Shown: positions 22,208-31,390 of the stretch, piece after piece
Position numbering within the stretch: the stretch's first letter is position 1
Layout: every line of letters begins with the position of its first letter
Assembly (NCBI GenBank): GCA_018676675.1
Contig: JABHEG010000200.1
Location: forward strand, 33,127-97,126
DNA from: Lentisphaerota bacterium
Lineage (GTDB): Bacteria; Verrucomicrobiota; Lentisphaeria; Oligosphaerales; JABHEG01
Direction: 5' to 3'
DNA length: 64,000 bases
Notes under the pieces: model-generated
Seen by the model: only the letters and a program-made list of their open reading frames with translations
What the model was told of the DNA's origin: nothing
Databases searched by the model: none
Position numbers and translations under genes: made by a program

Positions 22208-22684
22208 ATGCCCGATGATCCCTTGGAAGATGCGCTGCGGGAAGCAACGTTCGCCGAGACCTCGGCCATGAGCGGACCGCCGGATTCCCTCAGACAGAGG
22301 CTGGATGTGTTGCGCCGGGCGTTTTCCCCGGACACACAGTTCAAGAGCGTGACGTCACTGCAAATCGCCGACCCCGCTCACGCCCCGGGTGCCTTCGCCC
22401 TCACCAGCGCCACCACAGTCGGGACAGCGCCCAAGAACGCGATCTGTCTGACCGGACAGTTTATCTCACGCAAACACTGCTCCCTCCGTCCGATAGACGG
22501 CCAGTGGCTGATTGAGGACAACGATTCCACCAATGGGCTGTACGTCAACGGGGAACGTGTCACAAGTCGCTTTCTCTGCGATGGGGATATCGTCCAGGTC
22601 GGCAACGTGCCCATGGTGTTCCTGAAGGGTGAACAGGGAGCTTCAGGGCCAAGCGGGACACTGCCCCTCGACGAGGGGTCATAG
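22208..22684 (+). CDS. FHA-domain phosphothreonine-binding protein
   Basis: The 158-residue product starts at ATG 22208, only 2 bp after the sigma-factor stop, so translation is probably coupled. After a variable N-terminus (about 1-55) comes one FHA domain. It has TVGTAPKNAICL replacing the usual GR turn, then the hallmark ISRKHCSLRP and the DNDSTNGLYVNGERV segment. FHA domains read phosphothreonine. With a Hanks kinase three genes upstream, this is the natural phospho-reader of the cluster. No second domain is attached, so it probably acts as an adaptor between the kinase, sigma factor or other targets. The usual phosphopeptide-contacting Arg in the first loop is not obvious. Confidence 0.88.
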   Translation: MPDDPLEDALREATFAETSAMSGPPDSLRQRLDVLRRAFSPDTQFKSVTSLQIADPAHAPGAFALTSATTVGTAPKNAICLTGQFISRKHCSLRPIDGQWLIEDNDSTNGLYVNGERVTSRFLCDGDIVQVGNVPMVFLKGEQGASGPSGTLPLDEGS

Positions 22685-23098
22685 AACGACCGGACAGGCG
22701 GCTCCGAACCCAGCTGCGCACAACCTTAAGCGATCCCGCTGCCCTGGAGCCATAGCAGAAACGCCCTGTTCGACCCCCACGCCGCCTCAAAATGAACTCA
22801 CGCGCGGCCGTGATACCTTTCTGGACGGGGTCTGGCTTGCATTCGCCTGCGACAGCCACTAATATCGGCACGCGAGTGCTGGATGGGAGTCCCCACGAAC
22901 CGATCAGATCACGTGACAGCTGCTGGCGGCAGAGACCTGTCCCGTGTCAGTATGTCGCGCGAACGGTCAGTATTGGCGTGTAAGCCACGGGAGGTGGAGG
23001 GAACAGCAGGAGGAGATGATGAAGTCCCCCTCTGTGGGCTGGGCTCCATCTCCTGTGTGTGGTAGCCGGACGAGTTGAGTGAACTGAGGAGGCGCACA
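22685..23098. other. Intergenic region, no gene recognised
   Basis: These 414 bp separate the FHA gene from the broken FadL-like gene. Short ORFs here have no recognisable composition or start. The right end carries GAGGAGG at 23086-23092, a strong ribosome site for the TTG start at 23099. No terminator or repeat was identified. Confidence 0.6.
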
Positions 23099-24401
23099 TT
23101 GAAGAAATACCGTCTGCTGGCATTCTGCGTAGCATTCTGTGTTCCGGGGTCGGTGATGGCCTAGGATTTCGACCTTTCCGCATCCCCGACACCAGTCGGG
23201 TCGGGTGCGCGAGCCATGGGACAGGGCAATGCATTCATTGCGATCGCGGATGACGCGACTGCCGCATCCTGGAACCCGGGCGGGCTGTCGCAACTCGAGA
23301 AGCACGAACTCTCCCTGGCAGTGGAAGGCCTCTACGAACGCGCCAACATGAGCATATCGGGTCATCCGGAGTCCTCAAATACGCACGATTTCGAGCTCGC
23401 TGACCTGAACTACCTCAGTATTGTCTATCCGTTCCAGGCCATGGGCCGGAACATGGTCGTGTCCCTCAACTACCTGAAGCAATACCGCTACGGCAGGGAC
23501 CTGAGCTTCCGCACCGAAGAGCCACATCCCTGGATGCCCCCACCGTGGCAGTGGGTTAACGAACTCCGCATGGAGCAGGACGGGGAGCTGACGTCTCTCT
23601 CGCCTGCATTCGGTCTCGACATTACCAATCGACTTGCCGTCGGTCTCACCCTCAACGTGTGGAACCACGACGTGACCGGCGCAAGCAGGTTCGACAGGGA
23701 TGTGTACATAACAAGCCTTCAGGGAGACCCGACGACTGGCACTTGGTGGGCCCCACAAGACACAGTCTTCAAGAACGTCTACCGAGTGGAGAGAGGGTAT
23801 TCAGTGGTTCTCGGCGCGCTGTATCGCGCCTCCAAGAAGTGGACGTTCGGCGCTGTACTGAAGCCGGCTTACACTATGCACTTCGACCGTGACCTTCAGG
23901 CAACACTGCTATTCGAGGACTACGACGACAAGCTCCGGTTCCCGTTTGGTCGCGGGTGCGGGCGCGGCGTGGCGACCCTCCCAAACACTGACCCTGTCAA
24001 CCGATGTGACATGGACGCAATGGTCTCAGCACGAGTACTATGACAGCCGGTGGTTCTATGCGAACAATCCCCGGAACCCCCTGACACTTGAGAGCATGAG
24101 TGACGATGAGTGCGACGACACCTTCACGTGCCGTTTCGGCCTGGAATACCTGGTGGTCCGCGACGAATCCGTAGTTCCATTGCGCTGTGGCCTTGCCTAC
24201 GACCCGGGGCCTGCAGTGGACGAAATCAACGAGTATTACACAGCCAGCGTAGGCATGGGCTACCAGCGGGGCCGGTATATGCTCGACCTGGCCTACGAGT
24301 TGCGCTGTGGACGCGACGTCAGCGCCAATATTCGCGGGCTGACCACGTCCGAGGACAGGATGCGTCACCGGGCAGTGCTGTCCCTGATTGTGTATTTGTA
24401 G
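23099..24401 (+). pseudogene. FadL/OmpP1-like outer-membrane protein, disrupted (amber codon plus frameshift)
   Basis: Read in one frame from TTG 23099 (ribosome site GAGGAGG 6 nt upstream), the sequence gives a normal signal peptide (KKYRLLAFCVAFCVPGSVMA). A TAG at 23162-23164 follows immediately, where a Gln codon (CAG) would be expected. The same frame then continues with the FadL-type signature GSGARAMGQGNAFIAIADDA up to about 23945. A +1 shift near 23941-23948 moves the match to another frame (LVAGAGAAWRPSQTLTLS), which runs to the normal C-terminus LSLIVYL. The intact convergent paralog at 24943-26286 shows the same order without breaks. Two independent lesions argue for a pseudogene. 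Sequencing error or amber readthrough is less likely. Family role: beta-barrel channel for hydrophobic compounds. Confidence 0.85.
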
Positions 24402-24517
24402 GTGGAAAAGTAGGAATCTCCGCGCCGTAGACAGGCCGATTTGTGTGCACGCTCCGCTGGTGCAGGGCGTGTTGGTGGAGAAGGAAGAAACCGGGAACGC
24501 AGAGAAGGGAGCAGAAC

Positions 24518-24794
24518 ATACCAGGCGTATCAGGTACGGTGACATTGAAGCTGAACTCATCCGGAGCAACGGTTGACGTGAAGAAGAACGGCACGGTGGA
24601 AGTTGGCAACCTGCCTTCGTACCCCACAGGGCCAAGGGTTTGGGACGCAAGTTGCTGGCGGCGATGGCTATACGGTAAAGGCCACGTGCAAAAGCTGCTC
24701 AGCATCCGCCGAGAGTTCTCCAGCCGTGTCCGTAGGGAGTGGGTGGACGCCCATCCACGTGACGGTTGACTCGTGCACGTGCGCGGACAGCTGA
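24518..24794 (+). pseudogene. Possible remnant of a secreted beta-rich protein, frameshifted
   Basis: Two overlapping frames each look like surface-protein sequence but join only with a shift near 24625-24635. The first reads SGTVTLKLNSSGATVDVKK and NGTVEVGNLPSYPTG. The second reads GFGTQVAGGDGYTVKATCK and ends WTPIHVTVDSCTCADS with a TGA at 24792. The Thr/Val/Ser/Gly-rich, alternating pattern is typical of extracellular beta domains, and three C-x(1-2)-C-like spacings occur near the end. No start codon or ribosome site is evident. It sits between the two FadL-like copies. It may be chance, so confidence is low. Confidence 0.35.
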
Positions 24795-24809
24795 TAGTCG
24801 CGACCAAAG

Positions 24810-24843
24810 GCGCACGGTGATGCCGTCAGGCAGCGCCGTGCGC
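24810..24843. other. Inverted repeat between convergent FadL-like genes
   Basis: A perfect 8-bp stem (GCGCACGG / CCGTGCGC) encloses an 18-nt loop. It lies downstream of the broken plus-strand genes and of the minus-strand FadL gene, where a bidirectional terminator would be expected. No T-tract follows on either strand, so the function is unproven. Confidence 0.3.
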
Positions 24844-24942
24844 ATCCCCCTCCACTTGTTGGCGAGGGGGGCGCTTGATCCACATTCCTCCTCACCCGAC
24901 ACCTCCCTTCCTTCGATCCTCCTCCTCAGGCGCGATGCTCTG

Positions 24943-26286
24943 TCACAGATAGAGAATCAGTGACAGAAGAATCCGATGCTGAAGCACGTCCTCCGAGGTA
25001 CTCAGACCGCGTATCCCACCACCGATCACATCCTTTCCCCAGCGCAGTTCGTAGGCCAAGTCCGCCATGAACCGACCTATCTGTAGTCCGACACCGACAC
25101 TCGCGGTGTAGTAGTCATCCACGTCGTCGACCGCGGGAGCTGGGTCGTAAGCCAGGCCACAGCGCAACGGAATCACATGGTCATCGCGAATCAACAGGTA
25201 CTCCGCCCCAAACCGACAAGATACGGTGTCGTCACACGTATCTCCTCCCGCATTCAGGCGCACTCCTGACAGCGGGTTGATCTCAGCATTGAAGTTGGTG
25301 TCATAGGCGATGTACTCGGACCAATCCGTCCAAGTCAGGTCCATCGAAAGAGTGAGCGCGTCTGACGGCCGGTACGCCGTCCCGAGCCCTGCGATGGTGG
25401 GCATCTCAAGGTCAACGTCAAAGTCCCAGTGAGTAGTGATTGGGGAGCCTGCGGGGGAAAGGACGTGGGACGTGAATCTCCGATCAAAATCCAGGTACAG
25501 CGTGTGACCGGGTTTGATCACGGCGCCGACGGTCCACTCCTTCGAGAAACGATAGAGGCCGCCAAGCACAAGTGAGTACCCATCCGTGACCGTGTAGGTA
25601 TCCGTAGACGAGTTGGCTGTGACTGATGTCCCTGGGGGGAGAGGAAAAAGCGTCGGAGTGATGGTCACTGTGCTGATCGAGTCCGTCTCATTCCGGTACT
25701 CGCTGGCGCCGGTGAGACCGTGGTTCCAGATATTGAACGCCAGCCCGAGAGACAGCTTGTCCGAGACCTCGATGCCGAACGCAGGTCCGAGTGACGTGAA
25801 GCTCCCGTGCTGAGCAAACGAGTACCTCTCAAGAACGTCAATCGTGGCAAAGGGAGTGATCAATCCTGTGGCGTAATTAAAGCGTGTATCCAGCTCTAAA
25901 CGGTACTGCTTCAGGTAGTTCAGCGAAGCCACGGCGTTCTTCTCGCGCCACTGAAACGGACAGACCAAGCTGAGATAGTTGAGATCTTCCAAGCCGAAGC
26001 TGTGCGTATTATTCGCCTCGGGGTGGCTCCCGGATGACAGATCTGAACGCCGGTAGAGCCCTTCCACCGCGAGAGAGAGTTCGGGCTTCTCGATTTGCGG
26101 CAAGCCCCCCGGATTCCAGGACGCAGCCGTTGCATCGTCAGCAACACCGATGAAAGCATTCGCCTGCCCCATAGCGCGAGCACCTGAGCCAACCGAGTTC
26201 GGTGATGCTCCCATGATCGGCTGTCCCGCCACCCAGCCGCACATGCCCATGGCTACCAAAACAACACACAGCTTGCGCATCGCCAT
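24943..26286 (-). CDS. FadL/OmpP1 family outer-membrane protein
   Basis: The 447-residue product has a signal peptide (KLCVVLVAMGMCGWVAGQ) and the FadL-family N-terminal signature: a GSGARAMGQANAFIGVADDA stretch followed by a WNPGGL turn. Alternating beta strands continue to a C-terminal barrel strand ending in a hydrophobic/aromatic pattern (LLSLILYL). FadL proteins form 14-strand outer-membrane channels for long-chain fatty acids, aromatics or other hydrophobic molecules. The N-terminal plug segment is present. The gene is tail-to-tail with the broken paralog at 23099-24401, with many identical blocks, so the pair arose by inverted duplication. It is probably monocistronic, being divergent from the gene at 26662. 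Confidence 0.88.
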   Translation of the reverse strand: MAMRKLCVVLVAMGMCGWVAGQPIMGASPNSVGSGARAMGQANAFIGVADDATAASWNPGGLPQIEKPELSLAVEGLYRRSDLSSGSHPEANNTHSFGLEDLNYLSLVCPFQWREKNAVASLNYLKQYRLELDTRFNYATGLITPFATIDVLERYSFAQHGSFTSLGPAFGIEVSDKLSLGLAFNIWNHGLTGASEYRNETDSISTVTITPTLFPLPPGTSVTANSSTDTYTVTDGYSLVLGGLYRFSKEWTVGAVIKPGHTLYLDFDRRFTSHVLSPAGSPITTHWDFDVDLEMPTIAGLGTAYRPSDALTLSMDLTWTDWSEYIAYDTNFNAEINPLSGVRLNAGGDTCDDTVSCRFGAEYLLIRDDHVIPLRCGLAYDPAPAVDDVDDYYTASVGVGLQIGRFMADLAYELRWGKDVIGGGIRGLSTSEDVLQHRILLSLILYL

Positions 26287-26661
26287 CTCCTGAAGTCTCC
26301 CTCACTGACGACTATCGGGAAGATGCCCTCGCCAGCCGGCAATGGCACAACGCGAAATGCCTGGGCCCACGCTAATGAGTTCAGCCCAGAATCACGCCTA
26401 ACGTCTCAGCCGGAACAGGTGACAGCCTCGCCTCCAAACCACATAACGTGTAAGTTTAGGGGGTCAGGAGCACCTGTGCAAACGGGTTCAGAAAGAGGCA
26501 AAATGAGTGTGCGTTTCTGCCCATTCGCCTCTGTTGCCCGAAGCATGGCACGGACTGGCCTGCCCCACGTACTTGGGACGGGGCAAGAGAAGCCGTTCCG
26601 TCCACGCGGACGGGGGGCGCTCCCAATGCCGAGCACCGCAACAGAATCTCGGAGAACACAC
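26287..26661. other. Divergent intergenic region
   Basis: These 375 bp separate the divergent FadL-like gene and the LamG/TIM-barrel gene and should hold both promoters. The ORF track extends the downstream gene into it, but the predicted peptide there has no signal-like or domain-like features. No repeat was recognised. Confidence 0.55.
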
Positions 26662-29600
26662 ATGAGAACCGAACGAATCCAGGCAATCGCTCACGCGGCG
26701 CTTCGAGTCTCTGTGCTGGGGGTGCTGGGCCTGGTGTGTCCTGTCCGTGCCGACCTGATCATCGACGACTTCGAGAGTGGGAAGGCCGGCGAACGTCCAG
26801 CGTTTGGGTTGGTCATCGAGGAAGGAGCAGCTACGGCCCGCATCACCGATCGGCTTGCCGCCTCCGGGAAGCACGCCGTCGAGTTCCGGGATGCAGCAAA
26901 CGTGACGCCCTGGAAACCACACATCTGCGTGGAGTTAAAGCCACGTCCGGGGGAGGTCCACTTTGCCTGTGATGTGCTCAACGACCAATCAACCCCCGCC
27001 CTGCTGAAATTCGAGTTCCGGGATTGGAGCAACCGCAAGCACTTCCTGACCGGGCCCCAGGTACAAATCGACCCCAAGGGTACCGTCATCGCCGGAACGC
27101 GGGAGATCGGCCGCATCCCGCTGGGTCAGTGGATGCACCTCGATATCACGTTCCGCCATGGGCCTGGAAGCGCCAACACGTTTGATGTCGCCCTGAAGCC
27201 GTACGAGGGCAAGACCATCACGGGAAGCGGGATCCCGTTTGAGTCGGGGGAATTCGGAGTCTGCACCTGGTTTGGTGTCACTGGGATGAGCCAACAGGAG
27301 GCGGTCTTCCTCATCGACAACATCGAGCTTGCGGCAACGGCTGATCGTCTCCCGCTGACGAACGAGGACGTGCTGGCCGATCTCCCGCTCGACGAAGGAA
27401 TGGGAACAGAAGCCCGGGACCGGTCCGGGAACGGAAACCATGGAGGCATCTTCGCGCACTGGGTCAAAGGTGCGTTTGGCGAGGCCTTGCGCATGAATGG
27501 CTTCCATGGCGTCAGCCTACCGGACACGCCGGCGCTGACGTTGGGGGAACTCCCCTTTGCCGTCGAGGCCTGGATCGCCCCCGAACAGCTGGACCGGAGG
27601 ATTGTCGAACGCCGAGTAGGCCGGCGCAGGCAGATGAGCCTCTGGGCGCTGCACTCGACTTCGGCCGGAGAGATCGCTCTGATCCTCAGTAACCGCGGGC
27701 GCAATCGCTGGTACCGCTCGCAGGGCAACGCCCGCCTGACAGTCGGGGAGTGGAACCACGTCGTCGTCTCGGTTGCCCCACGGAAACGCCAGGTTGCGTT
27801 CGTCCTGAATGGTGAGCCCGCCGGGACGAGTTCCCTGTCCTCAATGCACCTGCCTGCCCTGCAGATCGCAGGCAACATCATGCTCGGTGGGCACTATGCA
27901 CCGTTCAGGGGGTTGATGGGAAGGGTCCGCATACACAACCGGGCTGTGACAGCAGACGAGGCACAGCGTGCGTATGCGTCGGGTCTGAAGCGTTACACAT
28001 CGACGCAACACACATTAAACAAAGGAAGCCTGCCCATGGAGGACGCGAGTCGACCGATGCCGATGCGCATACGTGGCGTGGAAGCACGCCCCGCATCGGC
28101 TGATCCCGAGCAGTACATACAGTACCTGGTAGAGACACGGTGCAATGTCAGCACGGTCGGGTCAATGTTCGGGACCGGTTGGGCCCTCTTCCCCACCGAC
28201 CGGCTCCCCATCCACCCCAAGATGGACCCGGAATGGCTCCCGGCCGTGCTCAAAGAGGCACACAAACACGGTATCCGACTGACCTGCTGGAACTGCTTCA
28301 ACATTCAGGACACGCGGCGGGTGGAGGACTTCCAGATCGCCAAACGGTTCCCGCAGTGGGCGATGGAGTACATCAAAAATCCGGCCCGGGAGTACCCGCC
28401 GAGAGTGGGGATGTGCCTGCTCTCCTCGCCCTACATCCAGCACCACGCAGAATTCATGAAAGAAGTCGTGCGCCAGGGCGTCGATGCCATGTGGTTTGAC
28501 GGCGTCTACCTGGGTGGAGCCCCCCACCCGCTGCAGCCGGGCTGCGTCTGCGCATTCTGCCGTGATCAATTCCGCAGAGACTATGGGCTCGACCTCCCCA
28601 AACAGGTTGACTGGACCGATCTGACCTTCAAGAAATGGGTGCGCTGGCGCAATGAAAAACTGATTGCCACGGCGACCCACTTCGCAGACGAAATCCGCTC
28701 GGAAAGCCCAGGAATGTCGGTGACCTTCAACTACAACATGTGGCCCTTCGGGACCAAGGACTGGCAGACCGGAATCCCGCTGTGGAAGACATCAGCCTAC
28801 GGGGTATCGCAGCATGCCTACTCCGGCAGCGACAACCTGCGCTGGGTCATGTTGGGGTACAAGGGCCGCCTCACCCATGACCTGAACCCCGACCACTCGG
28901 ATATGTGGCGGACGGGTGATCCCAGCTTCAGCTTTGCGGGGTCCGCAGCTGATGAGGAGCGCTACGAACGCAACATGAACCTGTTCGTGCTGGCCGGACC
29001 AACCTATGGCACGATTCCCTGGCGGAGCCGGCGCCATCCACAGGTCATCCGCAAGGGAAACGACCTGCTGGCCGACGTGGAAGCCTACTTCAGCAAGGAA
29101 CAGATACGGCACACCGGGGTTGTCCTTTCCCAGAACACACACGACTTCTGGGGACACCTTCCCGGAACAGACAACCTGATCGACTACCGGGACGCGATTC
29201 TCGGCACCTGGCTCCTGTTGACGGAGAACCACATGCCATTCGAATTCGTTTTCGACAACCAACTCGGAAGAGACGACCTGAAAGGCTACGAAGCACTTGT
29301 TCTGCCGAACATGGCTTGTGTGTCCGATCCCCAGGCCGACACAATCAGAGATTGGGTGAACGATGGTGGCCATCTGGTCTTGACCGGAAGCACGGGACAG
29401 TTCGATGAGTGGGGAGAAGCGCGGCAGAGGCATGCCTTCAGGGACTGGACAGCGCAGAAGTCGACGGTAGCGGGCAAAGGACGCGTCGATTACGTGGAAA
29501 CGGACCCAGGGCTGGTGTTTGGCCGGCAGCGCAACCAGCGACCGGGAAAGACGCTCCTGGCCGCTTTGCAGCGCCCAACGCCACCATTTGGTGTCACGGC

Positions 29601-29964
29601 GCCCCCCTACGTTGCGGTCAACGCATTCTGGAACCCTCGCCACGATGAGATCTGGGTCCATCTGCTGAATGCATCGTACTTCTACATGCACGGGAAGGAC
29701 TGCGGATTCCGCGGCGTGAACCGGCCGCCCACCACCACGCAGGACCTGGCCAGCGATGGGCAGATGACCCGGCTGAGCGCGGCAGACGACGGGCCGCTGT
29801 ACAAGCACCGACCGGTCCAAGGCATCACCGTTGCGGTGAACAGATGGTCGGTTGCGGCAGCCAGGACCGTGCGCAGTACGCAGACACTTGAGATCAGAGA
29901 TGGGCGAGTCGTGCTCCCGGAACTTGACCTCCACGAGGTGATCGTGCTGAAACTGCGGCGCTGA
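26662..29964 (+). CDS. Secreted LamG plus TIM-barrel glycoside-hydrolase-like protein
   Basis: Translation should start at ATG 26662, with GGAG 7 nt upstream, giving 1100 residues and a signal peptide (LRVSVLGVLGLVCPVRA). Domains in order: a beta-sandwich starting DLIIDDFESGK, a LamG/concanavalin-like domain (LPLDEGMGTEARDRSGNGNH), and a TIM barrel beginning near MPMRIRGVEARPAS. The barrel is followed by a flavodoxin-like domain (YEALVLPNMACVSDPQ) and a C-terminal beta domain. The barrel shows WFDGVYLGG followed by the C-x-C-x-x-C cluster CVCAFC. This is the general plan of putative glycoside hydrolases with a beta-galactosidase-trimerization-like domain. It probably acts on an extracellular or periplasmic polysaccharide. 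No exact family can be assigned. Confidence 0.75.
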   Translation: MRTERIQAIAHAALRVSVLGVLGLVCPVRADLIIDDFESGKAGERPAFGLVIEEGAATARITDRLAASGKHAVEFRDAANVTPWKPHICVELKPRPGEVHFACDVLNDQSTPALLKFEFRDWSNRKHFLTGPQVQIDPKGTVIAGTREIGRIPLGQWMHLDITFRHGPGSANTFDVALKPYEGKTITGSGIPFESGEFGVCTWFGVTGMSQQEAVFLIDNIELAATADRLPLTNEDVLADLPLDEGMGTEARDRSGNGNHGGIFAHWVKGAFGEALRMNGFHGVSLPDTPALTLGELPFAVEAWIAPEQLDRRIVERRVGRRRQMSLWALHSTSAGEIALILSNRGRNRWYRSQGNARLTVGEWNHVVVSVAPRKRQVAFVLNGEPAGTSSLSSMHLPALQIAGNIMLGGHYAPFRGLMGRVRIHNRAVTADEAQRAYASGLKRYTSTQHTLNKGSLPMEDASRPMPMRIRGVEARPASADPEQYIQYLVETRCNVSTVGSMFGTGWALFPTDRLPIHPKMDPEWLPAVLKEAHKHGIRLTCWNCFNIQDTRRVEDFQIAKRFPQWAMEYIKNPAREYPPRVGMCLLSSPYIQHHAEFMKEVVRQGVDAMWFDGVYLGGAPHPLQPGCVCAFCRDQFRRDYGLDLPKQVDWTDLTFKKWVRWRNEKLIATATHFADEIRSESPGMSVTFNYNMWPFGTKDWQTGIPLWKTSAYGVSQHAYSGSDNLRWVMLGYKGRLTHDLNPDHSDMWRTGDPSFSFAGSAADEERYERNMNLFVLAGPTYGTIPWRSRRHPQVIRKGNDLLADVEAYFSKEQIRHTGVVLSQNTHDFWGHLPGTDNLIDYRDAILGTWLLLTENHMPFEFVFDNQLGRDDLKGYEALVLPNMACVSDPQADTIRDWVNDGGHLVLTGSTGQFDEWGEARQRHAFRDWTAQKSTVAGKGRVDYVETDPGLVFGRQRNQRPGKTLLAALQRPTPPFGVTAPPYVAVNAFWNPRHDEIWVHLLNASYFYMHGKDCGFRGVNRPPTTTQDLASDGQMTRLSAADDGPLYKHRPVQGITVAVNRWSVAAARTVRSTQTLEIRDGRVVLPELDLHEVIVLKLRR

Positions 29965-29997
29965 GAGGGTGGCCCGAGCTGTCTTCCTGGGGAACCG

Positions 29998-30110
29998 CAT
30001 CCGGAACGCGTTGAGACCACGGCGGGGACCGCCGCTCTCCACGTTGGCTGCGCTTGACCTCAATGTGGGAGGCGGTGCCATCCGGCGACCTCTTCCTGGA
30101 TGCACGTTCC
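29998..30110 (+). repeat. Interspersed GTGGGAG repeat, copy B, with GC-rich hairpin
   Basis: The segment contains CGGCGGGGACCGCCG (30020-30034), a 6-bp stem with a GGA loop. The 31-bp core AATGTGGGAGGCGGTGCCAT... follows at 30062-30092, identical to copies A and C. Left of the core, CCACGTTGGC matches copy A as well. It lies between the end of the TIM-barrel gene and the convergent UroD-like gene. Confidence 0.85.
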
Positions 30111-30211
30111 GCCGCCCAATCTTGCTCACCCACGGCACAGCCGAGCTTGCGAGAAGGGCGGAGCCAACGCCGTAGGGGTCGTCTTACGGCTTAAGTCAAC
30201 GCCATTCCCCA

Positions 30212-31270
30212 CTAAAGGCTCTTGGACAGTGGGTTTTCGTCGACGACCTCGGAGATCGCGAGGAGACTCTCCTGCCAGCGATCCTTGGGGATATCCTCGG
30301 TAATACCGATGATCACACGATTGGTCTCACGACCGAGGGCCACGAAGTCCCGAGTCGTCTCGCGGATGACCTCGAGCGAAGCAAGATGCAGCGATGAAGG
30401 GAAGTTGATCCAGAGGACCTTGTCGGGCCAGGCGTCCAAGGCTTCGGCCAGCGACATGTCGGTGTCGGGGGCCGGTGTGAAGGCCTCGATGTAGTCCAGA
30501 GGCGCAGCTGCCACGGCCGCCGCCCACGGGCGGTTGTTGCCGTCCAGGTGGGTGCCTTGGAGCTTGCCTTTGGGACGGAAGAGCTCTGCGCACTCCTCAT
30601 AGCAGGGCACACAGAATTCCTTGAAACGGGGCACGCCCATGACCTCCGGCACTTCGTTTCCCCCGTAATTGGCGTGGGTGATGGGCGAATCGGCCAGGAT
30701 CGGGTAGACTCCTCGGCGACTTTCACGCATGACCCGCTCGAGCTCAAGGACCTCATCACGCCGGTCGAGCCACTCAAACGCAAATGTCTCGACCCCCATC
30801 CAGGAGATCATGATCTCATGCAGCGGCGTGAGGCCGATGCCTCCCCGCAAGATCACGTCCTCCCCCATCCATTGCTCTGCAGTTACGTAGCGGTCGTAAG
30901 TAGCGAAGTACTCTCTGCAGGCCACCATGTGCTTGAGGACGCTGTAGTCCTCGGGTCCCTTGAAGAGCTTCTCGACAGCCCAGCTGGTGAAACCGGCAGG
31001 CTCCCGGACCTCAGAGACCTCCCCGACCGGGGTGTACGTCACACGTTTGACCCGCGGCTTACCATCTTCAGCGTAGGTGTGCGTCTCTGTGCGACACCCG
31101 GGTGTCCGGACGCCACACACGGGTTGCTGTCGGTTCACGATGCACAGGCCGTCGTTACGCAACTGTCGTTCCACCGAGCACTGGGGGATCATCCCTTCGT
31201 AGATGGTGAAGGGAATCTTGTCCACAGGCTCTCCGCGGAGTACGGCCATCACACGTTCGCGAGGTGTCAC
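30212..31270 (-). CDS. Uroporphyrinogen-decarboxylase (UroD/MtaA/CmuA) family protein
   Basis: The 352-residue protein starts MTPRERVMAVLRGEPVDKIPF, the standard UroD-superfamily opening. A TIM-barrel pattern follows with LQGTHLDGN near the substrate or metal site and a C-terminal VIIGITEDIP. It lacks the typical heme-pathway UroD residues and stands alone. It is thus more like the corrinoid/CoM methyltransferase-type (MtaA/CmuA) or uncharacterised catabolic members that are abundant in PVC genomes. There is no signal peptide. The gene converges with the large TIM-barrel gene. A second family member is at 57358, also next to glycan-active genes. Biochemical role unknown. Confidence 0.8.
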   Translation of the reverse strand: MTPRERVMAVLRGEPVDKIPFTIYEGMIPQCSVERQLRNDGLCIVNRQQPVCGVRTPGCRTETHTYAEDGKPRVKRVTYTPVGEVSEVREPAGFTSWAVEKLFKGPEDYSVLKHMVACREYFATYDRYVTAEQWMGEDVILRGGIGLTPLHEIMISWMGVETFAFEWLDRRDEVLELERVMRESRRGVYPILADSPITHANYGGNEVPEVMGVPRFKEFCVPCYEECAELFRPKGKLQGTHLDGNNRPWAAAVAAAPLDYIEAFTPAPDTDMSLAEALDAWPDKVLWINFPSSLHLASLEVIRETTRDFVALGRETNRVIIGITEDIPKDRWQESLLAISEVVDENPLSKSL

Positions 31271-31390
31271 TGCAACTCTCCTCTGTGAATCCGAGTCTAC
31301 CCCAGGTGTACCCTACCTGCCTCTTGGGTGGGACTCAACCCAACGGAGCCCCACTGTCCAGGGCATCGCGTCAAGGAGACAGCAGTCACA

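Noticed and set aside
28792-30138. 448-aa minus-strand ORF over the end of the LamG/TIM-barrel gene
   Set aside because: Antisense reading of a GC-rich gene that also runs through repeat copy B; no recognisable motif.
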